NCBI GenBank assembly: GCA_007026445.1 | Contig: VDMD01000075.1 | Coordinates: forward strand, 1-64,000 | Length of the DNA stretch: 64,000 bases | Direction of reading: 5' to 3' | Origin: Schizophyllum amplum | Taxonomy: Eukaryota > Basidiomycota > Agaricomycetes > Agaricales > Schizophyllaceae | In this document: positions 19,831 through 29,815 of the stretch, one piece after another | How positions within the stretch are numbered: the first letter of the stretch is position 1 | Layout of the letters: each line of letters starts with the position of its first letter | Notes under the pieces: model-generated | Told to the model about the DNA's origin: nothing | What the model saw: the letters and a program-made list of their open reading frames with translations, nothing else | Databases searched by the model: none | Position numbers and translations under genes: made by a program

Positions 19831-21206
19831 ATGCTTGTGAAAATGGGCCCAAAGGACCTCATAGCGAGCGGAGGATATGGTGAGCTCTCATTTGAGTGAG
19901 ACGTATTTCCGACAACGTCCTAACTGTTCCACCACAGGCAGAATCTACGCCGGCCGCGTGATGAACGAAGCCGCGCCACGGGTTGTCGCAGTGAAGAAAT
20001 CTCGTATCACTCGCCGATTGGCCGTTATGAAAAATCCAATGCTGCGCCACGAAGCGTGTGCCATGCTGATCCTTCGTGGTAAGTTTATGCTTTCTTCCTG
20101 TACCGCAATGTAAATTGATATATATGGCTATCATAGGCCACCCAAGCATTCCTGAAGTGTACGCATATGGAAGGACCCAGATCTTCGAGTATCTCGCTTT
20201 GGAGATGCTTGGCGAGACCGATACGTCGCTCTGTCTCGAAGAAGGCCTTACTATGCAAAATCTCATCGCGTTGACTTGTCAGATGGTCAGTCCACAATTT
20301 CATTTTGAGCACGATGTTTGTCTGTATTAATTCCTCTGTTCGCACCTCAGCTCGACGCACTCGCTCATGTCCACTCACACCATATCGTACACTGCGACGT
20401 CAAGCCCGACAACTTCCTCTTCGACCTGAATCCCGCCGTTGGACAGATTAAGCTGATTGATTTTGGTATATCAAGAGTCTACCGCAATCCCGCTACCTTG
20501 GAGCACGTCCAAGAATGCACGATGCCTCGCCATATTGGTAGCAGAAGCTACATAAGCCTGAACGTACATAACCATCACAGTGAGTGCTGCCCTTGATCCA
20601 AGCCATCCACGTTGGTGTAGACGTTGGCTGAATAGCGAGACAGACCCATCACGTCGTGATGACATGGAATCGCTGGCGTATACCATCGTCGATCTCCTTT
20701 GTGACGGGCTCCCGTGGGCCTATCGTGAGGTGGAGTCGCGCGACGTCTCCGCGGTGAAGCAGACCTGGGGCGGCTCCGCGCTGTGCGCGGGCTATCCTCC
20801 CGTCTTTGGCGCCTTTGTCGACTACGTGCGCTCCTTGGCCTTTCAGGAGGCACCCGACTACGCCACTTGGAGACGTCAATTTCTAGCTGTCGCTCCCAGC
20901 ATTTGCGGTGACAGGCCACTTTATGACGAGTCCGACCAGGGACCGACAGTGGGGAAGCACCAGTGGAAAAACGGACCAGCGTCTCCCATTGGTCCTTTCC
21001 GAACGGCGCTCGTTTCTCAGAAATCTGAGCGCGAGTATGTAACACCCGGGACAAGACTCTGGATGCCCATGTCAACCTGGGGGCTTCCTTCGTCTGTCGC
21101 AGACGAGGACCTCATTGGCGACGAGCAGCGGACCGTGCGCGAGCTGTTGGACCGGATTGATGAGCCTCCGATGGACGAGGAGACGTTCGAAAACATGGTT
21201 GAGTAG
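19831..21206 (+). CDS. Casein-kinase-1-like protein kinase (cassette copy 1)
   Basis: Five exons (19831-19879, 19938-20078, 20137-20285, 20351-20579, 20644-21206) give 376 residues. The kinase elements follow the CK1 pattern: glycine loop IASGGYGRIYAGRV, lysine VVAVKKSRI, alpha-C Glu in LRHEACAMLILRGHPSIPEV, catalytic loop HCDVKPDNFLF, metal-binding KLIDFGISRVYR, and the CK1-typical SRRDDMESLAYTIVDLL and LCAGYPPVFGAFVDYVRSLAF. The catalytic loop has Cys where CK1 has Arg (HRD to HCD); the Asp, the KPxN and the DFG are retained, so activity is possible. The C-terminal ~120 residues are a lineage-specific tail. The gene is intact although its partner F-box gene is truncated. Confidence 0.88.
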
Positions 21207-21897
21207 CTTTTTTTCCTATTTTCCTGTGTCTTTGAGATGCGTCGATGTCTCCCTTCTTTATTCTGGTATATATCGACGTGATGAACGGACCGTCGACTTG
21301 TCTCGAGAGAAAGGCTCGAGTTTTGTAGCACGAGTTTTTGTAGCAGTCGCCAGCTAAAGTACCCACTCAGCTTTTAGCGCCAATATCATATTTTCTTGCC
21401 ACAATAGTCGTGCCAATATTTCTCATGTCTTCTCGCGAGGAAGACCCCGCCTAGCCAAATGAACAAGTTCATTTCTACGTTGTCTTCCGTCCCTCAACAC
21501 ATGCACAAAGCCAATTCGCTGGAATCCCACTCTTCTCTGACCAACGAGCCTGCTCGCATTGCAAACATACGTTAGCTATAGATACATACAAGGAGATGAT
21601 CGTGAGCCCCGCGCTGGGCGAGGACCAGGTCGTAAGGGAGGAGAGGATAATGTGGCGCGCCGGGCGAGTTATATGTATGGGAGTCATGCGCTGGGCATTG
21701 TAAGTAACGCGTATGTAAGTGACGTGAGTATTGGTAGAACTTGAAGCGCGCAGCGCAAATCGTGAGAGCATCGCGCACTGGGCGCAGCGTGGAACGGAGA
21801 GAATAAGTAAGCGACCGCATAAGTAGACATAACCAATGAGGGAGCCGGGGATGGAGGATACAATGAGTGCGTGGTAGGGCTACAGAGGGACAAGGGG

Positions 21898-21970
21898 CGT
21901 GAGGATGGAGGGGCGCGGCGGAGATGGAGGGGCGCGGCGGAGATGGAGGGGCGCGGCGAGGGTGGAAGGG
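21898..21970. repeat. 19-20 bp minisatellite (gatggaggggcgcggcgga) x4
   Basis: Four head-to-tail copies lie downstream of the LPMO stop codon, in the loop of the inverted duplication. Confidence 0.85.
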
Positions 21971-22045
21971 CGCGGGGACGGGGAGATACGAGGCCCCCGG
22001 CAGGTGGGTTGCAAGCACGAAGGGCGTGTTAAAGACGAAGCGCAT

Positions 22046-23333
22046 TTAGAAGACGCTGCGCCAGTCGAGGCCGCGCATGATGCGGCTGTACACGCGCGGG
22101 TGGCCGCGCTTGGCCTTGGCGTACTCGATGCTCGCGGTGTCCTCGCCGGTCATGTTCGACCGCTTGACGTTGCCCGATGAGCGCTTCTTGAGGGCTGGGA
22201 CGGTTGTCAGCCAAGTGGGTACGCAGACACAGAGGTAGTACTCACAGCACGAGTTGTTCTTCGTGTACCCCGAGTCGTAGCCGCCCGTTGCCTCCGGCGC
22301 GCCGCTGGACGTCTTGGAGCCGTGGGCGCCCGACGAGCTGGCGGAGCTGCTGTTGTCGTCGTCGCCGTCGTCGTCGTTGCCGGACGAGGAGCCGCTGGAT
22401 GAGGAGCCGCTGGAGGAGCCAGACAGGTCCGACACGTCAGGGCCGGGGAACTGGTAGTCGTTCTTGCCGAGGGAGAAGGCCTGGAAAATGGGTCAGCAAA
22501 CGCTCTCACAGGGTCTCGTACGATACTCACGTTGACTAAGATGCCCGGGTCCTCGTCGCTGTAGGCGCCGGGGAACTTGACGAGGTCGGAGTCCGACGGC
22601 GCGCCGGTCCCGGAGCCGCCGACCTTCATCTGCACGCATCCGGCGTAGAACTCCGCGCCGCCCTCGTCGCTGGCGATGTGCAGCGCGATGATCTCGTGAC
22701 GCAGCAGGTACGAGCCCGCGGCGAGATTGGAGGGGAGCGTGACCTTGGCGGGTTCCTCTTGCACTGGGGTGGGGGGTTAGTGATACGCTGGCGAAGAGAG
22801 CAGACTTAAGACGCACTGAGGTCCGCCTGCTCCCACTCGCTACCGTCCTTCTTCATGGCGACCTCGTCAATCTTGAACCACTCCGCGTCCTTCGAGTCAA
22901 AGTTCATGCAGTCGTCGTCGTCGCAGCGCGCGAGGTATGTAAGCATGGGTCCGCTGCGGATTCGCGTCAGCGCCGCGGCCATATTGCCCGCTGAACTTAT
23001 GACTCACACGTTGTGCGGCCATGCCTGGTGGCCGCCGCCGCCCATCCACGAGACCTCAATGTCGCTGCCCGGCTGCGCCTGGGCGTACACCTTGTCCTCG
23101 TCGCCGGAGACGGCGTACGAGTTCGTGCCGCAGGAGAGGTCGGCGTAGTCGGCGCCCTTCATGGGGTCGATGGTGCTGATGGGGCGGATCGGGTACGCGC
23201 CGTCCTCGCCGACGTACGGGCCGTCGTACTTGGTGCCGTCGATCTTGACGCTGGCGACGTAGCCGTGCGCGGCAACGAGAGGGACGAGGGCAAGGAGGGA
23301 GAAGAGCGTGGTGGTGGTGGTGGTGGACTTCAT
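22046..23333 (-). CDS. AA9 lytic polysaccharide monooxygenase
   Basis: Five exons (23333-23008, 22953-22817, 22763-22531, 22480-22246, 22194-22046) give 359 residues. A signal peptide of 22 residues ends in VAA, exposing the N-terminal His of HGYVASVKID. The second copper-brace His is in the WPHNVGPMLTYLARC segment, and the core ends with LRHEIIALHIAS and AEFYAGCVQMKVGG (axial Tyr region). This is a copper-dependent enzyme that cleaves cellulose or related glucans oxidatively, secreted. After the catalytic core (…DPGILVN) comes a Ser/Gly/Asp-rich linker of about 70 residues. In place of a CBM1 the protein ends in a basic segment (CSLKKRSSGNVKRS… to MRGLDWRSVF). A TATA box lies 215 nt upstream. 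The gene sits between the arms of the inverted kinase duplication. Confidence 0.93.
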
Positions 23334-23546
23334 TGTAGTGGTAATGGTTATGTGGGTCTTCGTGGATGTGTTTGGTCCTGCTCGGTATGCTACAGGGAGT
23401 CGTGCCAGTCGATCGCGCAGCGACGGAGTCTAGGGGAAGGAAGGAGCGGGGTCGCGGGCGTGGGTCGCGAGGGTCAAGGAGGGACGGAGAACTGGACGTT
23501 AGCAACGAGCCGGGGAGGGTAGGGCCGACACTTACGGGTGCGTTAC

Positions 23547-23554
23547 TTTATATA
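23547..23554 (-). promoter_or_regulatory. TATA box of the AA9 LPMO gene
   Basis: TATATAAA on the minus strand, 215 nt before the ATG at 23333. Confidence 0.55.
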
Positions 23555-24399
23555 TGGGTGTGGGGCGGTGGAGGCCCGGTGACGGCGTAAGGATGAATGG
23601 TCGTGGCGCTGTGGCTGTGATGTGGGGTCGTGGTGTCGGAGACAATGGCCGGCGCGAATGCAAGGAAGGTCAAGAGCAATACACAAAATCCAAGCACAGA
23701 AAGGAAACGCGGTCAAAGGGGGAGGGAGGAAGGGAGAGATAAAAGCAACGGTCAAGAGCAACGGAGACTAAAAAGGAAACCTTACCATTGTTGTCCGCTT
23801 TCGAACGTCACGTGGTCTCCATTGTCCGCTTGGACACCTCATTGTTCGCTCGTCTATTTTAGCCACGTTGCCCGTGCGTGCGGAGCCCATTGTGCACGCT
23901 CGCCGCTTGTCCGCCTGCCTCTGCCATCAGTCGATGTCTGGCCAATAAATAATTTACTTCCTTCTTCCTCGTCTGGCAGAGTCGAGCTGCAAGACAACGG
24001 ACCTCTCGAACCAAAGCGAGTCGAAATGGATCGCTGTCGGTCCATTCTCTGTCTGAGTTCCGCCCTATGAAAAGACGCCACAGGAGACCAAGGGAGTAAG
24101 GGATGGCTGCCGCGTTGCAAGGAAACAAGGCGTTTGGTATGTAAGGCGCATAGGATGCCTACCGCGATCGGACGCCTCACAAAATCGGTCCTTTCCATCG
24201 GCGAGCTGGTACTTAGATACAAGAGTCTCCAAGAGACAAGAACAGGTATCGTCGGCGGCGGCTATTGACGAGAACATGACACGATCGGGGAGATGCGGTC
24301 GACGCGCCCAGTGCGCGATGCGGCTCTCATGATTCGCGCCGCGCGCTTCTACTCACACTGATACTCTTCACTCATACTGACTCACGTCGCTTATACGAA
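23555..24399. other. LPMO upstream region; no gene seen
   Basis: Contains a CACGTG-type E-box-like element (about 23809) and dispersed cttatactgac / cactcatactgac motifs (24340-24440) at the edge of the inverted-repeat arm. No credible coding frame. Confidence 0.35.
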
Positions 24400-25011
24400 C
24401 TGTAACACGTCGCTTATACTGACACACATCACTTACTTAGAATGCCTAGCGCATGTCCAGCTGCGTGTAACTCGCCCGGCGCGCTACATACATCATCCTT
24501 GCGACCGGTCCTCGCCCAGTGCGAGGCTCACTACCATCCTTGTATCTATAGCTAACGTATGTTTGCAATGCGAGCTGGCTTGTTGGTCAGAGAAGAGTGG
24601 GATTTGGTCAGGGAAGTGGGACGTATTCCAGCGATTGGCTTTGTGAACTACTAGAGGAATGTCTTGAATGGTTGTTACTAGACAAGACAAACACGAACAT
24701 GTGTATCTTGTCTAGTGGCCGGCGCCGCCACCAGTATCTTGTCTAGGCAACGTCGGCGTCGGCAGGAGACATGTACATGAGAAAGGATGAGACTCGGGAC
24801 TCGCGATCGACCAGGGAGTGACCATTGCGGCAAGAGAATATGATTTTGGCGCTAATCCGAGTAGGTACTTTGGCTGGCGACTGCTGCCGGTGCCACAAAA
24901 CTCCAGCATCTCTCTGGGCAACGCAAAGGCCCATTCACAGTCTTCATATGTATGGGGATGGTAAAGGAAGACACAGATATATCTTGCACGTTCTCATAGT
25001 CACGAAGGAAG

Positions 25012-26393
25012 CTACTCAACCATCCTTTCAAACTTCTGCTCGTTCATCGGAGGCTCTTCAATCCGCTCCAATTGCTCGCGCACAATCCGCCGCTCGTCGC
25101 CAATAAGGTCCTCGTCCGCGACCGACGACGGCTCACCCCAAGTTGACATAGGGAGCCAGCCAGGCGTCCGGGGCGGCACATACTCGCGCTCGGATTCTTG
25201 AGAAACGGACACCGTCGGGCAAGGACCAACGGCCGCCGCTGATCCATTTTCCCATTGATGCGTCCCCACTGTCGATCCCCGGTCGGACTCATCATAAACC
25301 GGCATGTCGCCAATACCGGGAGCGACAGCTAGAAACTCACGCCTCCAAGTGGCGTAGTCGGGGGTCTCCTGAAAGGCCAAGGAGCGGGCATAGTTGACAA
25401 ACGCGCCAAAGACGGGAGGATAGCCGGCGCACAGCGCACAGCCGTCCCATGTCTGCTTTACCGCAAAAACATCACGCGAATGTAGGTCACGACGAGCCCA
25501 GGGGAGCCCGTTGCACAGCAGATCAACGATGGAATACGCCAGCGATTCCATGTCATCACGACGTGATGGGTCTGTCTCGTAAATCAGCCAACATCCAGAT
25601 CAAGACCAATGGTTCAAACTTAGGGCATGCACTCACTGTGATGCTGGTGTACGTTCAGACTTATGTAGCTTCTGGTCCCAACATGGCGAGGCATTGTGCT
25701 TTCTTCCACGTGCTCCAAGGTAGCGGGATTGCGGTAGACTCTTGAGATACCGAAATCGATCAGCTTGATCTGCCCAACGGCCGGGCTGAGGTTGAAAAGG
25801 AAATTGCCAGGCTTGATATCGCAGTGGATGATATGATGAGAGTGGACATGAGCGAGTGCGTCGAGCTGAGGTGCGAACAGAGGAATTAATACGGACAAAC
25901 ATCCTGCTCTAAACGAGACTGTGGACTTACCATCTGGCAAGTCAACGCGATGAGATTTTGCATAGTAAGGCCTTCCTCGAGACAGAGCGACATGTCAATG
26001 GTATCGCCAAGCATTTCGAGAGCCAGATACTCGAATATCTGAGTCCTTCCCCAAGCGTACACTTCCGGGATGCTTAAGTGGCCTTGCGTTAGCGAGTCAG
26101 ATCGGGCTAAATTAAGATAAGGGCTGAAGACACAAACTCACCACGAAGAGCCAGCATCGCACACGCTTCGTGACGCAGCATCGGATTCTTCATAACGGCC
26201 ACCAAGCGAGTGATACGAGATTTCTTCACTGCGACAACCCGTGGCGCGGATTCGTTCAACACACGCCCGGCGTAGATTCTGCCTGTCGTGGGACAGTCAG
26301 GACTTTGTCGACAATACGTCTCACCGAAATGAGAGAGAGCTCACCATATCCTCCGCTCGCTATGAGGTCCTTTGGGTCCATTTTCACAAGCAT
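25012..26393 (-). CDS. Casein-kinase-1-like protein kinase (cassette copy 2)
   Basis: The five-exon structure equals the copy at 19831-21206; exon 1 is 26393-26345 and the last exon ends at 25012. Key elements are retained: IASGGYG, VVAVKKSRI, LRHEACAMLALR, HCDIKPGNFLF, KLIDFGISRVYR, SRRDDMESLAYSIVDLL. The variable position of the catalytic loop (KPxN) is Gly, against Asp in copy 1 and Tyr in copy 3. The LGDTIDMS region has one more residue than copy 1. The frame is intact throughout. Upstream on the same strand, 320 nt away, is its F-box partner. Confidence 0.87.
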
Positions 26394-26715
26394 GGCGCTG
26401 AAGCAGACCAGTATATCACGAGCGGTGGCTCCTGGCGACGTAATGCAGTGAGAGCGGTAGGCAAGGGTGCTATAGCGGCCATGCAGGAGAAACGAGGACG
26501 CTGCCGGTCAAATTACGCAAGTATCTAATCGGTCCCGCGTCACGCCGCTAACACGTGCATCTTTGGGTTCGACTGTCAAAAATCGAAGGTGGCCCAAAAA
26601 GTATGTAGAGACTAGCCGAGCCTATTATACTGTTAGACACCACTTCTTTGCCGGACAATCATTGTCTTCAAGTGCTTGTAGCTAAGTCCATCATTGCCGC
26701 AGTCATATACAGTAC

Positions 26716-28545
26716 CTATTCAGCTCCTTCGTCGCCACAAACAACCGTGGCGTCCTGTACGCCCAGGTTGTGCAGAGTTAAAACCACGCTGCTGTGCGGT
26801 GTCACTCCTCGACAGCCCTCGACCCGGACGCTTGTGATTTGGGACGGGCGCTGAATGATAACATCCGCCCTTTTGCCCTCCAGGCGACTCCCCGATGCCC
26901 CTCCGAGATCGTCTTCCCACTCTGCCATATTCCGCCAGAATACCGTGCTCAAAAGCACTTCTGCTGTCATGTTTGAGCAGCACCATAGTATAATTTCCTT
27001 GAGCTGCGGACACGGCATACTGCGCAAATGGATAACGTTCCCGAAGGTGTCTTGCACAAGCGTATCCGACGTCTTGTAGAGCGCTAACAACAGTGCGTCT
27101 ACCTGCGTGACGCGCTCGAGCGTGAGCGACTCGAGCTGTGAGGCATAGGCAAGTAGCGCGTTGACATTATTGGAGTCAATGTCGATATCCGCGAGCAGTA
27201 GATGGGTGAGGTGCGGTAGACGTGGATCGCGAAGGATCCAGTCGAGACGGCCCATACCGCCAATGAGTTCCACGTGTTGAAGCCTGTCGGTAATGCATTG
27301 GCGCAATGTGCATGTCGAGCCCTCAAGGCAACTGAGCGTGAGCGTCTGTAGATCGGGTAGTGGCACGGCGCGATGTTCGACGGGCTCGACCCACAGAGTC
27401 GCGTTTGGCCCCAAAATCGAGGGGTCGATGGTATCTGGCATGCCCGGGACGACAGCAATGTCGAGTTCGACGAGGGATGGGAAGTGGAAGAAGTGGAGGA
27501 GACGCTGCACGTCGTCGGACTGAGGATATGACCATTCGAGACGCCTAAGGCGTTTGAGTGTGAGAAGCTTGTGGTAATTGTCTGGCGAGACATCGAAGAC
27601 CGGCACGGCGTCTATCAAGCAGAGCTGCTCGAGCTGTCCTGCGCATGCAAGGGCTGCACGTAGCTCCGACATCCGTAGTATATGGCGAGCAGTCAGACGC
27701 GTGGTCGGCGGGTATGCAAGCCTCAGGCATCGGAGACTGGTGAACAACCACGAGGGCAGGAAGCGCAACTGCACTCGTTCGAGCCGCAGACTTGCGAGCT
27801 TCGACTTCAGCAGAGTGACTGCTTCTCGACTCTGCACGTTGCTTCCTAATATCGAAGAACTGGACGCGGTCGATGTTAACGCAAGTTCGAGATGTTTGAG
27901 GTTTGGGCGAAAGTCGGCAGAGCGGCAGTCGAGTTTCTGAATCACGTCCTTCATCGCGAGCTGATTTTCGCATCGCAAAGAAAGGCCCTTCATCTGAGAA
28001 GGCGACGTGTTGGCAAGCTTGATCAAATAATCGATCGAGCGGATTTCGACGACAGCCTCTATATGTGGCGGCGCAACGAAGGCGATGTCCAGCGGCCGTC
28101 CTTCGCTCCGTTCCACGAAAGCAGACAATGCGGGTCGTAGGCTGGAGGAGTCCCTATGACAAGCGGCACGCACGTAGATGAGACTCCACAGTTCTCGCGT
28201 AGCGAGAGCGAGGTGCCGCCATCGCGAGCAAACATGGGATAGCATGACGGCCTGGAAAGTGTCCGTGTCCTGAGCTTCGATGATCGTGTCCTGGTGGTAT
28301 TCGTTAACCATGAAGAAGATTCGGACAAGGATCTCATTAGGAAGCCAGTTGAACGGGACAAACTGCAGCTTGAGTTCCCGCATCTCGCGTTCCAGTGCTT
28401 GGATCTCCAAATCCATCGCATCCTTCAGTCGCTGCATCTCGTCTATGATCCGCTGGGTATCGGTGCATCTGCGAGAAAGACTATCGAGCTGCGCCTTGAT
28501 CCTTGATAACTCTATCTCCACGAAAGGTGTCCTTATATTTGCCAT
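26716..28545 (-). CDS. Coiled-coil / F-box / leucine-rich protein (cassette copy 2)
   Basis: A single-exon frame of 609 residues from the ATG at 28545. Residues 1-65 form a heptad-rich coiled coil (IKAQLDSLSRRCTDTQRIID and following). Next is an F-box-like motif (FNWLPNEILVRIFFMVNEY … VMLSHVCSRWRHLALATREL), as in the expanded agaricomycete F-box families. The remaining ~480 residues have degenerate leucine-rich repeats (LKHLELAL, LRCLRLAYP, LRRLEWSYP, LQTLTLSCL, LTHLLLADI, LESLTLERV). F-box proteins normally dock substrates to an SCF ubiquitin ligase through Skp1, so substrate recognition by the LRR part is the likely role. The 823-bp TIR element begins about 80 nt upstream of the start codon. 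Confidence 0.88.
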   Translation of the reverse strand: MANIRTPFVEIELSRIKAQLDSLSRRCTDTQRIIDEMQRLKDAMDLEIQALEREMRELKLQFVPFNWLPNEILVRIFFMVNEYHQDTIIEAQDTDTFQAVMLSHVCSRWRHLALATRELWSLIYVRAACHRDSSSLRPALSAFVERSEGRPLDIAFVAPPHIEAVVEIRSIDYLIKLANTSPSQMKGLSLRCENQLAMKDVIQKLDCRSADFRPNLKHLELALTSTASSSSILGSNVQSREAVTLLKSKLASLRLERVQLRFLPSWLFTSLRCLRLAYPPTTRLTARHILRMSELRAALACAGQLEQLCLIDAVPVFDVSPDNYHKLLTLKRLRRLEWSYPQSDDVQRLLHFFHFPSLVELDIAVVPGMPDTIDPSILGPNATLWVEPVEHRAVPLPDLQTLTLSCLEGSTCTLRQCITDRLQHVELIGGMGRLDWILRDPRLPHLTHLLLADIDIDSNNVNALLAYASQLESLTLERVTQVDALLLALYKTSDTLVQDTFGNVIHLRSMPCPQLKEIILWCCSNMTAEVLLSTVFWRNMAEWEDDLGGASGSRLEGKRADVIIQRPSQITSVRVEGCRGVTPHSSVVLTLHNLGVQDATVVCGDEGAE

Positions 28546-28624
28546 AGTGGCCTGTGGGAGAGGGGAACAAGCTGGGTCCAAGCAAGAGCGAAGTTGCGGG
28601 TCACGATTTCAGTGCTCGAAGCTC

Positions 28625-29447
28625 TAAGGTAGATCGGGGAGCGGACTGGGATGATCACGTGCCCCGGCGTGACAGGACGTGGTTAAGTGGTCCGCGACGC
28701 ATATATACCGTTTACATCCCCGCCCTGTACACGCATCGCTAATCTGAGAAAAAGAAAATGTGCAGCTGTATGCTCTAAAGACCCTCCCTTCTTTTGGCTC
28801 TGATTGAATGTTGCCTGGTGGATAGAGACCGGTCGCGCCGCCCCAGTTAAGTCTCTGGCGCGTCGCGTCGCGTCATATATCCCGTTTCTACCATTCATTA
28901 TTGACTTTTATGGCTGCTGGAAGCATGGTAGATGTACATCCAGACCCTCCTTACATCACCTTTTTCTCTGATTTACAATCTTGGGCCGTTTACTGTATGC
29001 AGACGGGGGTCTTGAGTGATGCACACAACGGCAGCTCGACGCGTCGCCATCTGTTGACTGCTCCTGCTCAGCCCAATCATGACGCAAAAGCGCAAGCACA
29101 ATCCCCAGGTCTGCAGGCTTGTCAATCACACGACGCGCTTTTTGTACGCGTACAGCAAGGGACTGAACAGCGAGGCCGCGGATTGGGCAATCAAGAAATT
29201 CCGTGGCCACCGTGTGGTGTCGGAAAATACCATGGCGGTGTGGGATGTGGAACAAGAAGTACATCGCAGTGAGCGGGAGGAGCGTATGCAACGAAAATAG
29301 CTGTACTCGACTACACTTTGCGACGTAAGCAGAGCGAAAGATAGGGCAGGCGAAGGCGTGTGAATGACGCTGGACCTGCCCTGGACATAAATGTCACTGA
29401 GCGTCACATGCACGTGATCATCCCAGTCCGCTCCCCGATCTACCTTA
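28625..29447. mobile_element. 823-bp non-autonomous TIR element (MITE-like)
   Basis: The ends are perfect 38-nt inverted repeats (28625..28662 and 29410..29447, starting TAAGGTAGATCGGGGAGC). The outermost TA on each side could be a TA target duplication, as in Tc1/mariner elements. The insertion can be seen by comparison with cassette copy 3. There, sequence upstream of the F-box ATG (33384) reaches the block at about 33551-33672 after some 170 nt. The homologous block upstream of copy 2 (29531-29640) lies some 990 nt from the ATG. The difference equals the element length, and the right flank aligns with the copy 3 promoter around 33484-33550. No transposase is encoded. Confidence 0.72.
29079..29300 (+). 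CDS. Small ORF inside the TIR element, hypothetical
   Basis: A 73-residue ATG-to-TAG frame, MTQKRKHNPQVCRLVNHTTR onward, then AADWAIKKFRGHRVV and a charged helix. It looks more protein-like than its shadows but matches nothing I recognise. It may be a relic of the element's former coding capacity or a captured fragment. Expression is unproven. Confidence 0.3.
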   Translation: MTQKRKHNPQVCRLVNHTTRFLYAYSKGLNSEAADWAIKKFRGHRVVSENTMAVWDVEQEVHRSEREERMQRK

Positions 29448-29530
29448 GGATGAGATGGGCAAACTATCAGAGAATGTACGAAGGAGTCTAGCCGCGAAAG
29501 ATACTACCTGGACGAGGTTGATGGTTACTA

Positions 29531-29640
29531 GTCAGTGAAAGAAGCAAGATGTGACCTTTGTTCCCAAACGAGCCAAAGTGACGGGTTCGGATCTCTCCGA
29601 TTTTTCGTGACTATCACGTGGTAAATCGAACTACGATCGG
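29531..29640. repeat. Direct repeat flanking cassette copy 3 (partner at 33551..33672)
   Basis: The segment gtcagtgaaagaagcaagat … cacgtggtaaatcgaacta is matched in the same orientation by gccagtgcaggaagcaagga … cacgtgataagtcgaacca. They bracket the kinase plus F-box unit of copy 3. This is what a tandem duplication of the whole cassette would leave. Confidence 0.65.
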
Positions 29641-29815
29641 TTTCTCGAAGTTTGGCGCGGCTAAGCTGTGTAGGTACTTGGGCTGGCGCAGACTGCCAGT
29701 GCCACTTAAGTCGATTATCTCTCGACAACTCAAGGGTCCATTCATAACCCCAGTGTGCATTAGAATAAGGAAGACACATATGTATCTCACATTCTCGTAG
29801 ACATAAAGAAGGAAG

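Larger units (their letters stand above)
19287..26720. repeat. Inverted duplication (arms about 19.29-21.72 kb and 24.40-26.72 kb) around an LPMO gene
   Basis: The left arm (F-box 3' end, 320-nt spacer, kinase, 3' flank to about 21720) is repeated in reverse orientation from about 26720 down to 24400. Similarity continues beyond the kinase stops: the segment 'gcaaacatacgttagctata' at 21563-21582 reappears reversed at about 24549-24568, and 'gcgcgccgggcgagtta' near 21655 reappears reversed near 24470. The central ~2.7 kb holds the AA9 gene and is single copy. Confidence 0.75.
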
